Part shown: one piece after another, positions 25,113 through 32,335 of the stretch
How the letters are laid out: the number at the start of each line of letters is the position of its first letter
How positions within the stretch are numbered: position 1 is the stretch's first letter
NCBI GenBank assembly: GCA_001897355.1
Contig: MKST01000011.1
Location: forward strand, 591,527 to 629,948
Direction: 5' to 3'
Source: Solirubrobacterales bacterium 67-14
GTDB taxonomy: Bacteria; Actinomycetota; Thermoleophilia; Solirubrobacterales; 70-9
DNA: 38,422 nt
Notes under the pieces: generated by a model
What the model saw: the letters and a program-made list of their open reading frames with translations, nothing else
The model's database searches: none
What the model was told of the DNA's origin: nothing
Made by a program: the position numbers and the translations under genes

Positions 25113-25201
25113 ACACCCCGGAAACCACGGGAAGTTCGGTTATCCCCACAACATCAAGAGCCGAATCTTGCCCTCGGTCCGAGGCGGGTGGCCATTGGCA
25201 A

Positions 25202-25241
25202 TGGGTCGGATTTCCGTCCGTGGCACTGGAAATCCGACCCA
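25202..25241. terminator. Palindrome with 14-bp arms, terminator-like
   Basis: TGGGTCGGATTTCC (25202-25215) and its exact complement (25228-25241) flank a 12-nt loop. No U-tract is seen. It is the second palindrome met by transcripts leaving the acyl-CoA dehydrogenase gene. Confidence 0.5.
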
Positions 25242-25333
25242 CCGCGCCTGAATAGCGGCAAGTAAGGGGTGAAATGGATCGGCGCTACCAGCTCTCGCGG
25301 CTCGGCCAGCCTCGGAGGCTAGTCGGGATCAGT

Positions 25334-25376
25334 GAGATTGAGAAATTGGTTCGTATAGGATCAAAAACTCAATCTC
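25334..25376. terminator. AT-rich compound palindrome, probable terminator of the acyl-CoA dehydrogenase gene
   Basis: GAGATTGAG (25334-25342) pairs with CTCAATCTC (25368-25376). After a symmetric AAA/AAA internal loop, TTGGTTC pairs with GGATCAA (two G-U pairs) around a GTATA loop. It lies about 45 bp beyond the gene's stop. The ends match the 21698-21740 palindrome. Confidence 0.55.
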
Positions 25377-25421
25377 GCGAAGCAGGCTGGCGAAGCTGCT
25401 CAGGCTTTGGCGCCGCCCCGG

Positions 25422-26570
25422 CTAGACGTTGCGGGGCAGCAGGACCTCGCGGGCGATCACCATGCGCTGGATCTGGCTTGTGCCTTCGTACAGCTGCATG
25501 ATCTTGGCGTCGCGCATGAACTTCTCGACCTCGTACTCCTTGATGAAGCCGTAGCCGCCGAAGACCTGGACGGCGTCGGTGGTGACTTCCATCGCCGAGT
25601 CGGAGGCGAAGCGCTTGGCCTCGGAGGAGGTGAGCGTGTTGCGCTCGCCGTTGTCGAGCTGCGAAGCCGACTGCCAGGTGAGCAGGCGGGCGGCGTCGAC
25701 CTTGACCGCCATGTCGGCGATCAGGAACTGGATCGCCTGGTGCATCGCGATCGGCACGCCGAACTGCTGGCGCTCCTTCGAGTACTGGACCGCGGCCTCG
25801 AAGCCGGAACGGGCGATGCCCGTGGCCATCGCGGCGACACCGGGACGGGTGCGGTCAAGGGTCATCATGGCGAGCTTGAAGCCCTTGTTCTCCTCACCGA
25901 GCATGTTCTCGGCCGGGACTTCGACGTCATTGAAGGAGAGCGCGACGGTGTTGGACGCGCGCTGGCCCATCTTGTCTTCCTTCTTGTCGACGATGATGCC
26001 GTCCTGCTTGTCGACCACGAAGGCGGTGATACCGCGGCTGCCGGCATCCGGGTCGGTCTTGGCGTAGACCGTGAACCAGTCGGCGTACTGGCCGTTGGTG
26101 ATGAAGCACTTGGAGCCGTTGAGGATGTACTTGTCACCCTTCTTGACGGCGCGGGTCTTCATGCCGGCGACGTCGGAGCCGGCGTCCGGCTCGGTCAGGC
26201 AGAAGGAGGCCAGCTTGGGCTCTTCGCAGAGCATGCCGAGGTACTTCTTCTTGGTCTCCTCGGAGCCGCCGAGGGCGACCGGGGCCGAGGCGAGGCCGTT
26301 GCAGGCGAGCGAGGTGCCGATGCCGGAGCAGCCCCAGCCGAACTCTTCCTCGATCAGGCAGCCGGAGAGGTAGTCGAGGCCCGGGCCGCCGTACTCCTCG
26401 GGCACGTGGGTGTTCATCAGGCCGACTTCCCAGGCCTTGTCGATCACTTCCTGGGGCCAGGTGCCGTCCTTGTCGTACTCGAAGGCGACGCTCCGCATCT
26501 CCTTCTCGGCGAAGTTGTGCGCCATCTCGCGCAGGTCCTTCTGCTCGTCGCTCAGCGTGAAGTCAACCAC
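25422..26570 (-). CDS. Acyl-CoA dehydrogenase
   Basis: This 382-residue FAD enzyme catalyses the first step of beta-oxidation (acyl-CoA to trans-2-enoyl-CoA) and passes electrons to ETF. The N-terminal helical domain is followed by CLTEPDAGSD (125-134), the beta domain, FVVDKQDGI, the FAD-binding segment RQQFGVPIAMHQAIQF, QVFGGYGFIKEYEVEKFMRDAKI and the catalytic glutamate in QLYEGTSQIQR. Length and motifs fit short-/medium-chain members. It starts with GTG 26570; AAGGAG lies 12 bases upstream. The promoter region carries the same 18-bp operator as the dehydrogenase/hydratase fusion at the window start, so they are probably co-regulated. Confidence 0.95.
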   Translation of the reverse strand: MVDFTLSDEQKDLREMAHNFAEKEMRSVAFEYDKDGTWPQEVIDKAWEVGLMNTHVPEEYGGPGLDYLSGCLIEEEFGWGCSGIGTSLACNGLASAPVALGGSEETKKKYLGMLCEEPKLASFCLTEPDAGSDVAGMKTRAVKKGDKYILNGSKCFITNGQYADWFTVYAKTDPDAGSRGITAFVVDKQDGIIVDKKEDKMGQRASNTVALSFNDVEVPAENMLGEENKGFKLAMMTLDRTRPGVAAMATGIARSGFEAAVQYSKERQQFGVPIAMHQAIQFLIADMAVKVDAARLLTWQSASQLDNGERNTLTSSEAKRFASDSAMEVTTDAVQVFGGYGFIKEYEVEKFMRDAKIMQLYEGTSQIQRMVIAREVLLPRNV

Positions 26571-26652
26571 TTTAAGTTCAAACTCCTTCGGTCGCTTGGA
26601 ACCGTTCGATTTGGTGATGCGGGGCCGGGGCGAAGGGCCGGGGCGGCTCCCG

Positions 26653-26670
26653 ATTGACTAGTCAGTCAAT
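26653..26670. promoter_or_regulatory. Palindromic operator, TetR-type, upstream of the acyl-CoA dehydrogenase gene
   Basis: ATTGACTAGTCAGTCAAT has 7-bp perfect arms (ATTGACT/AGTCAAT) around AGTC. It matches the operator at 1608-1625 in TTGACT-N4-RGTCAAT. It could also affect the divergent gene at 26712. Confidence 0.68.
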
Positions 26671-26698
26671 AACTCTCCGAAAGGGTACCAAGCGGCTT

Positions 26699-26704
26699 TA
26701 CTCT
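26699..26704 (+). promoter_or_regulatory. -10 element for leaderless transcript of the gene at 26712
   Basis: TACTCT ends seven bases before ATG 26712. AGGGGG between them could also act as a weak ribosome site, so the leaderless reading is not exclusive. Confidence 0.42.
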
Positions 26705-26711
26705 AGGGGGC

Positions 26712-27173
26712 ATGGTCACCGAGTTTTCCCTTGTCCTGATCCTCCTCTGCGTCGTGGTCCTGCCCGTAGCCGCGGTGGCCTTCGCGCGCTCGGGGAAGGC
26801 CTATGACGAGATCGGGAAGGGCCGCTTCGCGGTCGACTTCGACGAGAGCGGCGGGGCCGAGCATCACGAGGAGATCCGCCAGCTGGTCGAGGCCAAGGCC
26901 TACCGGCAGGCCCGGCGTGGCGAGGAGCCGGTCGATGTCGAAGCCGAGGTGGAGCGGTTGCTGAACGGCGAACCCGAGCCGGCGGGCGAGCGTGACGCGC
27001 CGCCGACGCCGGCCGCCGAGCCAAGCGGAGGGGCCGCGGACCCCGAGGAGGCACATATCCGGGCCGAGATCCGCCAGGTCGTTCTCGCCAAGAACGAGAG
27101 CCGTGAGCGCCGGGGCGAAGAGCCGCTTGACGTGGAGGCCGAGGTCGACCGCATACTGGCCGAATTCGGGTAG
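26712..27173 (+). CDS. Single-pass membrane protein with duplicated cytoplasmic motif
   Basis: I do not recognise a named family. The 153-residue product has one N-terminal transmembrane helix (about 5-25), then an acidic, probably cytoplasmic tail. The tail contains two copies of a 31-residue unit, at about 54-84 and 119-149: EIRQLVEAKAYRQARRGEEP with DVEAEVERLL, and EIRQVVLAKNESRERRGEEP with DVEAEVDRIL. A Pro/Ala/Gly linker separates them. The pattern suggests a helical protein-binding unit that has been duplicated. Similar short proteins occur in other actinobacteria, as far as I recall, without assigned function. It reads away from the acyl-CoA dehydrogenase operator. Confidence 0.8.
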   Translation: MVTEFSLVLILLCVVVLPVAAVAFARSGKAYDEIGKGRFAVDFDESGGAEHHEEIRQLVEAKAYRQARRGEEPVDVEAEVERLLNGEPEPAGERDAPPTPAAEPSGGAADPEEAHIRAEIRQVVLAKNESRERRGEEPLDVEAEVDRILAEFG

Positions 27174-27231
27174 GTGCGCATACCGAGCCCGTCCCGCGCT
27201 TAGTTCGGTTTGGCCCGCCCCGGTGCCTGGT

Positions 27232-27237
27232 TAGTAT
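27232..27237 (+). promoter_or_regulatory. -10 element for leaderless transcript of the gene at 27244
   Basis: TAGTAT ends six bases before ATG 27244. TTGGCC at 27210-27215, 16 bases upstream, may serve as -35. Confidence 0.5.
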
Positions 27238-27243
27238 GAGCCC

Positions 27244-27576
27244 ATGGATGACTCCACGTCCCGATACGAGCTCGAGGAGCTGGTGGTCCAGCCGGGGACC
27301 TACTTCAATCCCCAGACCGAGGTCGTGGTGGTGGTCGACGATTCGGCCTCCATCGACCAGGAGATCTTCAACATGGAGTCCTTCGAGGGGGCCGACTGGG
27401 TGAGGATCGCCGACGACGTCGCCGTCGATGAGCAGCAGCGGGACGAGCTGCTCGAGCATTTCCAAACCCACTACCACCCTGGAAGTGATGGATCGATTTC
27501 GGGCACCGCCCTCGAACAGGGCGACGAAGAACTCGACGAAGACGAAGAAGGCCAGGAGATAGGGCGCGAGGACTGA
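27244..27576 (+). CDS. Small acidic protein of unknown function
   Basis: This 110-residue soluble protein has no recognised domain. The N-terminal half (about 8-60) alternates hydrophobic strands (ELVVQPGTYFNPQTEVVVVVDD) and a short helix, suggesting a small fold. Residues 88-110 are a run of Asp/Glu/Gly and probably disordered. Its TGA overlaps the next gene's ATG by one base (TGATG), so it is translationally coupled to the arginase-fold gene and may act with it. Codon use matches the neighbours, which supports a real gene. Confidence 0.75.
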   Translation: MDDSTSRYELEELVVQPGTYFNPQTEVVVVVDDSASIDQEIFNMESFEGADWVRIADDVAVDEQQRDELLEHFQTHYHPGSDGSISGTALEQGDEELDEDEEGQEIGRED

Positions 27577-28457
27577 TGGCCCGCGGCCCGCTGACGCTGC
27601 TTGGTGTGCCGATCGACAGCGTCGGGATCGTCGGGGGAACAGAGTTGGGCCCGGCGGCGCTCCGCGAGTTGCTGGGTGCCGACGGTTTCGAAGATGCCGG
27701 CGACACCCGCCAGCAGATCCACGGCCTGGAACGGGATCCCCGCAACGGCTGGCTCGCCTTCGACGACGTGCTCGCGATGACCGTCGAGGTCCGCGAACGG
27801 GTGGCCGAACTGACCGCCGAGGGAAAGGTGCCGGTCATCCTGGGCGGCTGCTGCACCCTGATGCCGGCGGCCCTGGCCGGAGCCCGGGACTCGCTGGGAA
27901 GCGTCGGCCTCGCCTATTTCGACGGGCACCTCGACCTCTTCACCGGTCAAACCTCGCCCACTGGCGAAGGCGCCGATTTCCCGGTAGCGGCGGCGCTCGG
28001 CATCGCGCCGGACGAGCTGCTCGAGACGATCGGCGAGACGCCGCTGGTCGATCCCGCGAACGTCGCCTTGATCGGCGCCCGGGACCAGGAGGAACTCGAT
28101 CTGATCGCCCCGCTGCCTGACGGCCTCGGGATCGGCCGCATCGAGTACCGCGACGACCTGCGCCACGCGGACCTGACCCACGTCGGTGAATCCGTCGAGG
28201 CGGAGTTGACCAGCGGAGCTTCGAAGTTTTGGCTCCACCTGGACGTGGACATCCTCGACAGCGATGCCTTCCCGGCCACCGACTACCTGATGCCGGACGG
28301 GCTCAGCATGGCCGAGCTCCGCAGCCTGTTCGCCCCGCTCGCCTCCTCCCCCGCTCTGGCCGGGGTCGACATCACCTGCTTCAACCCGGAGAAGGACGAT
28401 GACGGGAAGTGCGGCAAGGCATTGGCCGAGATGATGCGCTCGACCCTGGAGGTTTGA
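27576..28457 (+). CDS. Arginase/agmatinase-fold (ureohydrolase-like) protein with altered metal site
   Basis: This 293-residue protein has the ureohydrolase fold: FDGHLDLF at 115-122 (D116, H118, D120), HLDVDILDSDAFPATDYLMPDGLS at about 221-244 (D223, D225) and TCFNPEKD near the C-terminus. In arginases and agmatinases a GGDH motif gives a metal-A histidine; here it reads GGCC (90-93), so that ligand is lost. The usual HGMP segment is ADFP (133-136). Five of six metal ligands remain, so it may use one metal, use Cys, or act on an unusual substrate; classic arginase activity is doubtful. It is coupled to the acidic protein upstream and closely followed by the PdxH-like gene. Confidence 0.83.
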   Translation: MARGPLTLLGVPIDSVGIVGGTELGPAALRELLGADGFEDAGDTRQQIHGLERDPRNGWLAFDDVLAMTVEVRERVAELTAEGKVPVILGGCCTLMPAALAGARDSLGSVGLAYFDGHLDLFTGQTSPTGEGADFPVAAALGIAPDELLETIGETPLVDPANVALIGARDQEELDLIAPLPDGLGIGRIEYRDDLRHADLTHVGESVEAELTSGASKFWLHLDVDILDSDAFPATDYLMPDGLSMAELRSLFAPLASSPALAGVDITCFNPEKDDDGKCGKALAEMMRSTLEV

Positions 28458-28464
28458 GCGCCGG

Positions 28465-29049
28465 TTGACCGACCCGGCCCCACCGATCTCGAAGTTGAAG
28501 GACTGGCTCGCCGATGCCGACGAGGCCGGCGTACCGCACCCCCGGGCCGCCACCTTCGTCACCGCGACGACCGAGGGCCAGCCGAGCGTCAGGACGGTAA
28601 CGCTGAAGAGGCTGGATCGAGACGCCCTGCTCTTCACCAGCGCCCTCTGGACACGCAAGGTGTCCGAGCTACGCCAGAACCCGAAGGTCGCCATCGCCTT
28701 CTACTGGGCGGCCCTGGGGCGGCAGGTGCTGGTCCGGGGTGTTGCGTCCGAGGCCGAGCGCGCGCTGGCCGAGGAGCTCTTCGCCGAACGAGGCAGGGAC
28801 AACCAGATGCAGACGCATGTCTCCAGGCAAGGTGAGGAGATCGAATCACTCGATCCCCTGCGGCGGAGGCGGATCGAGTTGGTCGGAGAACTGGACGGGC
28901 AGGCGGTGCCCTGCCCGCAGGATTGGGGAGTGATCCGGGTGAAGCCGGACTTCATCGAGTTCTGGGAAGAGACCCCTGACCGTCTCCATGACCGGACCGA
29001 GCACTACCGGGTCGACGGCAGGTGGGCCACCCGTCAGCTCGCCCCCTGA
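28465..29049 (+). CDS. pdxH: Pyridoxamine 5'-phosphate oxidase (PdxH-like)
   Basis: This 194-residue FMN flavoenzyme converts pyridoxamine/pyridoxine 5'-phosphate to PLP with oxygen. Landmarks are SVRTVTLKRLD (41-51), FTSALWTRKVSELRQNPKVAIAFYW with the FMN-contact region, RQVLVRGVA, the dimerisation segment FIEFWEE and the C-terminal RLHDRTEHYRVDG ... W followed by RQLAP (canonical RLxP). Start is TTG 28465, with GGAGG 12 bases upstream inside the previous gene's 3' end; the gap to the previous stop is 7 bp. It may supply PLP to enzymes such as the MalY-like lyase. Some short members act on F420 or other flavin substrates, but the N- and C-terminal PdxH motifs favour the oxidase. Confidence 0.9.
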   Translation: MTDPAPPISKLKDWLADADEAGVPHPRAATFVTATTEGQPSVRTVTLKRLDRDALLFTSALWTRKVSELRQNPKVAIAFYWAALGRQVLVRGVASEAERALAEELFAERGRDNQMQTHVSRQGEEIESLDPLRRRRIELVGELDGQAVPCPQDWGVIRVKPDFIEFWEETPDRLHDRTEHYRVDGRWATRQLAP

Positions 29050-29058
29050 ACGCGCGCG

Positions 29059-29064
29059 TAAGAT
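29059..29064 (+). promoter_or_regulatory. -10 element for leaderless peroxiredoxin transcript
   Basis: TAAGAT ends seven bases before ATG 29072 with no Shine-Dalgarno. It is the same hexamer and spacing as before the ImmA/IrrE gene. Confidence 0.52.
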
Positions 29065-29071
29065 CCTGCCC

Positions 29072-29542
29072 ATGCTCGAAGAAGGCGACAAGGCACCAGA
29101 TTTCACGCTCGAGGACCAGCACGGAGAGAAGGTCAAGCTCTCCGACCACCGCAAGGAGCTGGTCGTCCTCTACTTCTACCCAAAGGCGAACACGAGCGGC
29201 TGTACGACCCAGGCTTGCTCGATCCGAGACAACCGGAGCGATTACGACGCCGCCGGTGCGACCGTGATCGGCATCTCGCCGGACGAGGTCAAGGACATCG
29301 CGAAGTTCGACCAGAAGAACGACCTCGAATTCACCCTGGTCGCCGACAAGGACCACAAGGTCGCCGAGAAGTACGGAACCTGGGTCGAGAAGTCGATGTA
29401 TGGCAACAAGTACATGGGGGTCCAGCGGGCCACCTTCATCATCCGGGGCATGAAGATCCTCCGGGTCTTCCCCAAGGTCCAGCCGAAGAAGCACGACGGC
29501 CTGGTGCTCAAGGCCCTGGCCGAGATCAACGAGGAGAACTGA
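29072..29542 (+). CDS. bcp: Thioredoxin-dependent peroxiredoxin, Bcp/PrxQ type
   Basis: This 156-residue thiol peroxidase reduces hydrogen and alkyl peroxides. The N-terminal GDKAPDFTLEDQHGEKVKLSD (5-25) and active-site segment FYPKANTSGCTTQACSIRD hold peroxidatic Cys and a second Cys five residues later, as in atypical 2-Cys Bcp. The residue before Ala is Gln (TTQAC), as in E. coli Bcp. The start is placed at ATG 29072 because the fold begins there and a TAAGAT box lies seven bases upstream; the open frame further upstream overlaps the PdxH gene. Its stop overlaps the next ATG (TGATG). Confidence 0.95.
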   Translation: MLEEGDKAPDFTLEDQHGEKVKLSDHRKELVVLYFYPKANTSGCTTQACSIRDNRSDYDAAGATVIGISPDEVKDIAKFDQKNDLEFTLVADKDHKVAEKYGTWVEKSMYGNKYMGVQRATFIIRGMKILRVFPKVQPKKHDGLVLKALAEINEEN

Positions 29543-30330
29543 TGTCGAACTGGGACAAGGGCTCGTACGAGATCACCGCTGCCCAGCTGGCGCCGGTCGC
29601 GCCGGTGGTCGCCGACGGGGTCGAACCGGTCTCCGGCCACGCCGCCCTCGACCTCGCCTGCGGCACCGGCAACGAGGCCCTCGAACTGGCCCGCCGCGGG
29701 GCCAAGGTGACCGGCTTCGACGGTGCACCGCGACTGCTCGAGGTCGCCGGTGAACGTGCGGCCGCGGAGGGACTGTCCGCGGAATGGGTCCAGGGCGACC
29801 TGAGTGAGCTGCCCTTCGAAGAGGACAGCTTCAGGATCGTCACCTCGGTCTTCGGCCTGATCTTCAGCAGCTCCCCCAAGGACAGCGCCGAAGAGATCGG
29901 CCGGGTGCTGGAGCCGGAGGGGCGGATCGCCTTCACGTCCTGGATCGAGGAGGGGCTCTTCCAGCACATGCAGGAAATCGCGAAGGCAGCGGTCGCCAGC
30001 CACTTTGGCCAGGCTCCGCCGGAAGGCGAGGACGAACCGTTCAAGTGGGGCGATGAACTCGCTGTGCGTGAGCTCTTTTCGGAAAGCGGGATCATGCTGC
30101 AGGCCGCCAGCCACGAACTCGTGATCGAGGAAGATTCGCCGCAGACCCTGAACGACCGCTGGTATGACCACCATCCGATCTGGTTGACCATGAAGGGCCT
30201 GATCGGCGAAGAAGCCTACGAGCAGCTACGCCGCGACAGCCTGCCGGTGGTCGAAGCGGCCAACCAAGCCGACGACGGCAGCTTCCGCTACACGCTCAAG
30301 TACCTGCTCTTCGAGGGCAGCCCGGTCTGA
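29542..30330 (+). CDS. Class I SAM-dependent methyltransferase
   Basis: This 262-residue methyltransferase has motif I LDLACGTGNEALELARRG (36-53), acidic motif II end (TGFD), motif III region WVQGDLSELPFEEDSFRIVTS and the post-motif VLEPEGRIAFTSW. It is of the UbiE/Methyltransf_11-25 type. Substrate is not predictable. ATG 29542 shares its A with the previous stop (TGATG), and GAGGAG lies eight to ten bases upstream. It is likely co-transcribed with the peroxiredoxin gene and the acetyltransferase gene downstream, whose CTG start overlaps this stop. Confidence 0.92.
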   Translation: MSNWDKGSYEITAAQLAPVAPVVADGVEPVSGHAALDLACGTGNEALELARRGAKVTGFDGAPRLLEVAGERAAAEGLSAEWVQGDLSELPFEEDSFRIVTSVFGLIFSSSPKDSAEEIGRVLEPEGRIAFTSWIEEGLFQHMQEIAKAAVASHFGQAPPEGEDEPFKWGDELAVRELFSESGIMLQAASHELVIEEDSPQTLNDRWYDHHPIWLTMKGLIGEEAYEQLRRDSLPVVEAANQADDGSFRYTLKYLLFEGSPV

Positions 30331-30875
30331 CCGAGAAAGAGAAAATGCTGGCCGGGGAGGCCTACGAGGCCACGGACCCGGAACTGGTCATGGGTCGGCG
30401 GCGCTGCCAGGAGATCCTCAGGAGTTTCAACGCCCGGCCGGAGCAAGACCTGGCGAAATCCCCGCTGGGCGCCCTGTTCGCCTCGGTCGGCGAGGAAACG
30501 TTCATCGAACCGCCGTTCCTCTGTGACTACGGCTTCAACATCTCGATCGGCCGCAACTCCTTCATCAACTACGGCGGCATCATCCTGGACGTTTCGCCGG
30601 TCACGATCGGCGACGAAGTCCGGATCGCCACCGGCGTTCAGCTGCTCACCGCCGAACATCCGGTCGACCCGGTCGAGCGGCGTCGCGGGATCGAACTCTC
30701 CCGTCCGATCACGATCGGGGACGGGGTCTGGGTCGGCGGAGGCGCGATCGTCTGTCCCGGGGTGACGATCGGAGAAAACTCGGTGATCGGCGCGGGGTCG
30801 GTGGTCACCAGAGACATCCCGCCCTCGGTCCTCGCGGTCGGAAATCCCTGCCGGGTCGTCCGCAGCGTCGGGTGA
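30327..30875 (+). CDS. Maltose/galactoside O-acetyltransferase family protein (hexapeptide repeat)
   Basis: This left-handed beta-helix acetyltransferase of the Maa/LacA/NodL type transfers acetyl from acetyl-CoA to sugar hydroxyls. The N-terminal Mac domain (TEKEKMLAGEAYEATDPEL) is followed by hexapeptide turns (NISIGRNSFINYGGIILD, VTIGDEVRIATGVQLLTAEHP with the catalytic His, ITIGDGVWVGGGAIVCPGVTIGENSVIGAGSVVTRDIPP) and the AVGNPCRVVR end. The family almost always begins M-TEKEKM. Here that sequence starts at CTG 30327, overlapping the previous TGA as CTGA, so CTG is probably the start codon. A standard ATG start at 30345 would drop the first six residues. The product is 182 residues from CTG. 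Confidence 0.92.
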   Translation: MTEKEKMLAGEAYEATDPELVMGRRRCQEILRSFNARPEQDLAKSPLGALFASVGEETFIEPPFLCDYGFNISIGRNSFINYGGIILDVSPVTIGDEVRIATGVQLLTAEHPVDPVERRRGIELSRPITIGDGVWVGGGAIVCPGVTIGENSVIGAGSVVTRDIPPSVLAVGNPCRVVRSVG

Positions 30876-30898
30876 CGAGCACCCTCCCCTCCCCCCGA

Positions 30899-31228
30899 TC
30901 AAGGATGAAGTTTGCGATCGCTTCCCCAGCCGTCGCCAGCCAGCGGAAGGGCAACCGCGATGACCGCCAGACCCAAGGCGATCGGCTATAGCGGCCACCA
31001 CTCGGGGACGACGGTGAGCACGAACGAGCAGACCATGGCCATGCCCAGGAAAGCGCCTGGGTACTGCCGCGGCGCGAGATCCTCCGGCCGCCTGGTCGCG
31101 ACCATCACCAGCAGCAGGATGAGGAAGCCCGGGAGGACGAACAGCCCGAAGGAGAACCCGGCGAAGAACGAGAGCAGCCCGGACGCTCCGACCAAAACCC
31201 AACCCGCGTATCTGAGTGCGAACCTCAT
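30899..31228 (-). CDS. Small multi-pass membrane protein, in-frame TAG at 30986-30988
   Basis: I do not recognise a family. From ATG 31228 (GGAGG about seven bases upstream) 80 residues are read before TAG at 30986-30988, with three hydrophobic segments (RYAGWVLVGASGLLSFFAGF, FGLFVLPGFLILLLVMVA and GAFLGMAMVCSFVLTVV). Beyond the TAG the same frame continues for 28 codons, including another membrane-like stretch PIALGLAVIAVALPLAG, and ends at TGA 30899-30901. The original protein was probably about 109 residues with four helices. The TAG may be a recent nonsense mutation, a read-through site, or the normal end of a shorter protein. Interval covers the extended frame; the certain part is 30986-31228. 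Confidence 0.6.
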
Positions 31229-31288
31229 GTCTGGACCTCCACTGGACCTGGTCAGCAGATCTTACCCGCGGGGATCCCCCACCCCTGG

Positions 31289-32317
31289 CTAGTGGGCGCC
31301 GGAGTGGCCGGTGTCGCCGCTGAGGATCACGAAGGCCAGGAAGGCCAGGTAGAGCAGCCCCCAGACCACGATCGAGGGAAGGTTGAACTGGCCGTTCTTC
31401 CGTAGCGACCAGTAGGCGACCAGGCCACCGGCCAGGCCTAGGCCCATCGAAGCGACCGCGAACTTGTCGAGGCTCCAGTCGATGAAGATCATCCCGATCG
31501 CGACCGGGATGGTCGACTGGAAGACCATCGCCCCGGTGATGTTGCCCAGGGCGAGCGCGTCCTTGCCGTCGCGGACCCAGAAGAAGGAGTTCGCCTTCTC
31601 GGGCAGCTCGGTCGCCAGCGGGGCCAGGATCAGCGAGAGGATGATCGCCGAGACCCCGAGGCTCTCGGCCGCGTTCAGCAGCTCATGGACGAAGAGGTGG
31701 GCGCCGCCGACCATCGCCCCCAGGCCGACCAGCAGCTGGATGACCATGATCGGGTTCGGCGGCCCGCCCGCCTTGTCGGCCCGGCGGTCCATGATCAGCG
31801 GGTCCATCTCGTGGCTCTCGGCAACGTCGCCGCTGTTGCGGATCGTCTGGACGACGTAATAGAGGTAGGCGAAGAGGCAGATCACGCCGCCGGCGATCTG
31901 GACGGCCTGCGGCACGTCGACCAGCCCGACCACGAGGGCCAGGGTGAAGAAGATCATGAAGAAGATCAGGTCGCGGTCGAGGGTTTCGACGTGGACGTCG
32001 AGATGCTTGCCCTGGGGGCGGCGTTTGATGAAGGCGAGGGCGGAGACGCCGACCAGGGCCATGGCGATCGTGGCCAGCAGGAACGGGGCGCCGACGATCG
32101 CCCCGACCGCGACCTCCTCCGACCCGCTGACCCCACCGATGATCGCGACGATCGGGATCAGGGTCTCCGGCATCGCGGTGCCGACCGCGGCCAGAATCGA
32201 GCCGACCGCGCCTTCGCCCAGGTTCAGCTTGTGGCCGAGCCACTCGATCGCGTTGGTGAACAGCAGGGCGCCGGTCAGGATGACCGCGAAGCTGAGGAGG
32301 AGAAGGAGGTATTCCAT
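31289..32317 (-). CDS. Calcium/cation antiporter, CaCA superfamily (YrbG-like)
   Basis: This 342-residue membrane protein has about ten helices and the two inverted alpha-repeats of Na+/Ca2+ exchangers: GSILAAVGTAMPETLIP (39-55) and SLILAPLATELPEKANSFFW (about 235-255). Each holds the acidic residue used for ion binding (E51 and E245-type). The central loop (KRRPQGKHLDVHVETLDRD) is short, as in bacterial forms. It exchanges Ca2+ or a similar cation for Na+ or H+. It follows the lipoprotein gene after 18 bp on the same strand, so the two probably form an operon. Confidence 0.92.
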   Translation of the reverse strand: MEYLLLLLSFAVILTGALLFTNAIEWLGHKLNLGEGAVGSILAAVGTAMPETLIPIVAIIGGVSGSEEVAVGAIVGAPFLLATIAMALVGVSALAFIKRRPQGKHLDVHVETLDRDLIFFMIFFTLALVVGLVDVPQAVQIAGGVICLFAYLYYVVQTIRNSGDVAESHEMDPLIMDRRADKAGGPPNPIMVIQLLVGLGAMVGGAHLFVHELLNAAESLGVSAIILSLILAPLATELPEKANSFFWVRDGKDALALGNITGAMVFQSTIPVAIGMIFIDWSLDKFAVASMGLGLAGGLVAYWSLRKNGQFNLPSIVVWGLLYLAFLAFVILSGDTGHSGAH

Positions 32318-32335
32318 TGGGCTTTCGGCAACTCT

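Larger units (their letters stand above)
25113..25421. other. Gene-free spacer with two long palindromes
   Basis: This roughly 310-bp stretch separates the ABC transporter promoter from the end of the acyl-CoA dehydrogenase gene. It holds two large inverted repeats (25202-25241 and 25334-25376). Base and codon pattern show no gene on either strand. Confidence 0.7.

Noticed and set aside
25202..25376. CRISPR repeats or a MITE with terminal repeats and target duplication
   Set aside because: The two palindromes differ in sequence, there are no regular spacers, and no flanking direct duplication is visible.
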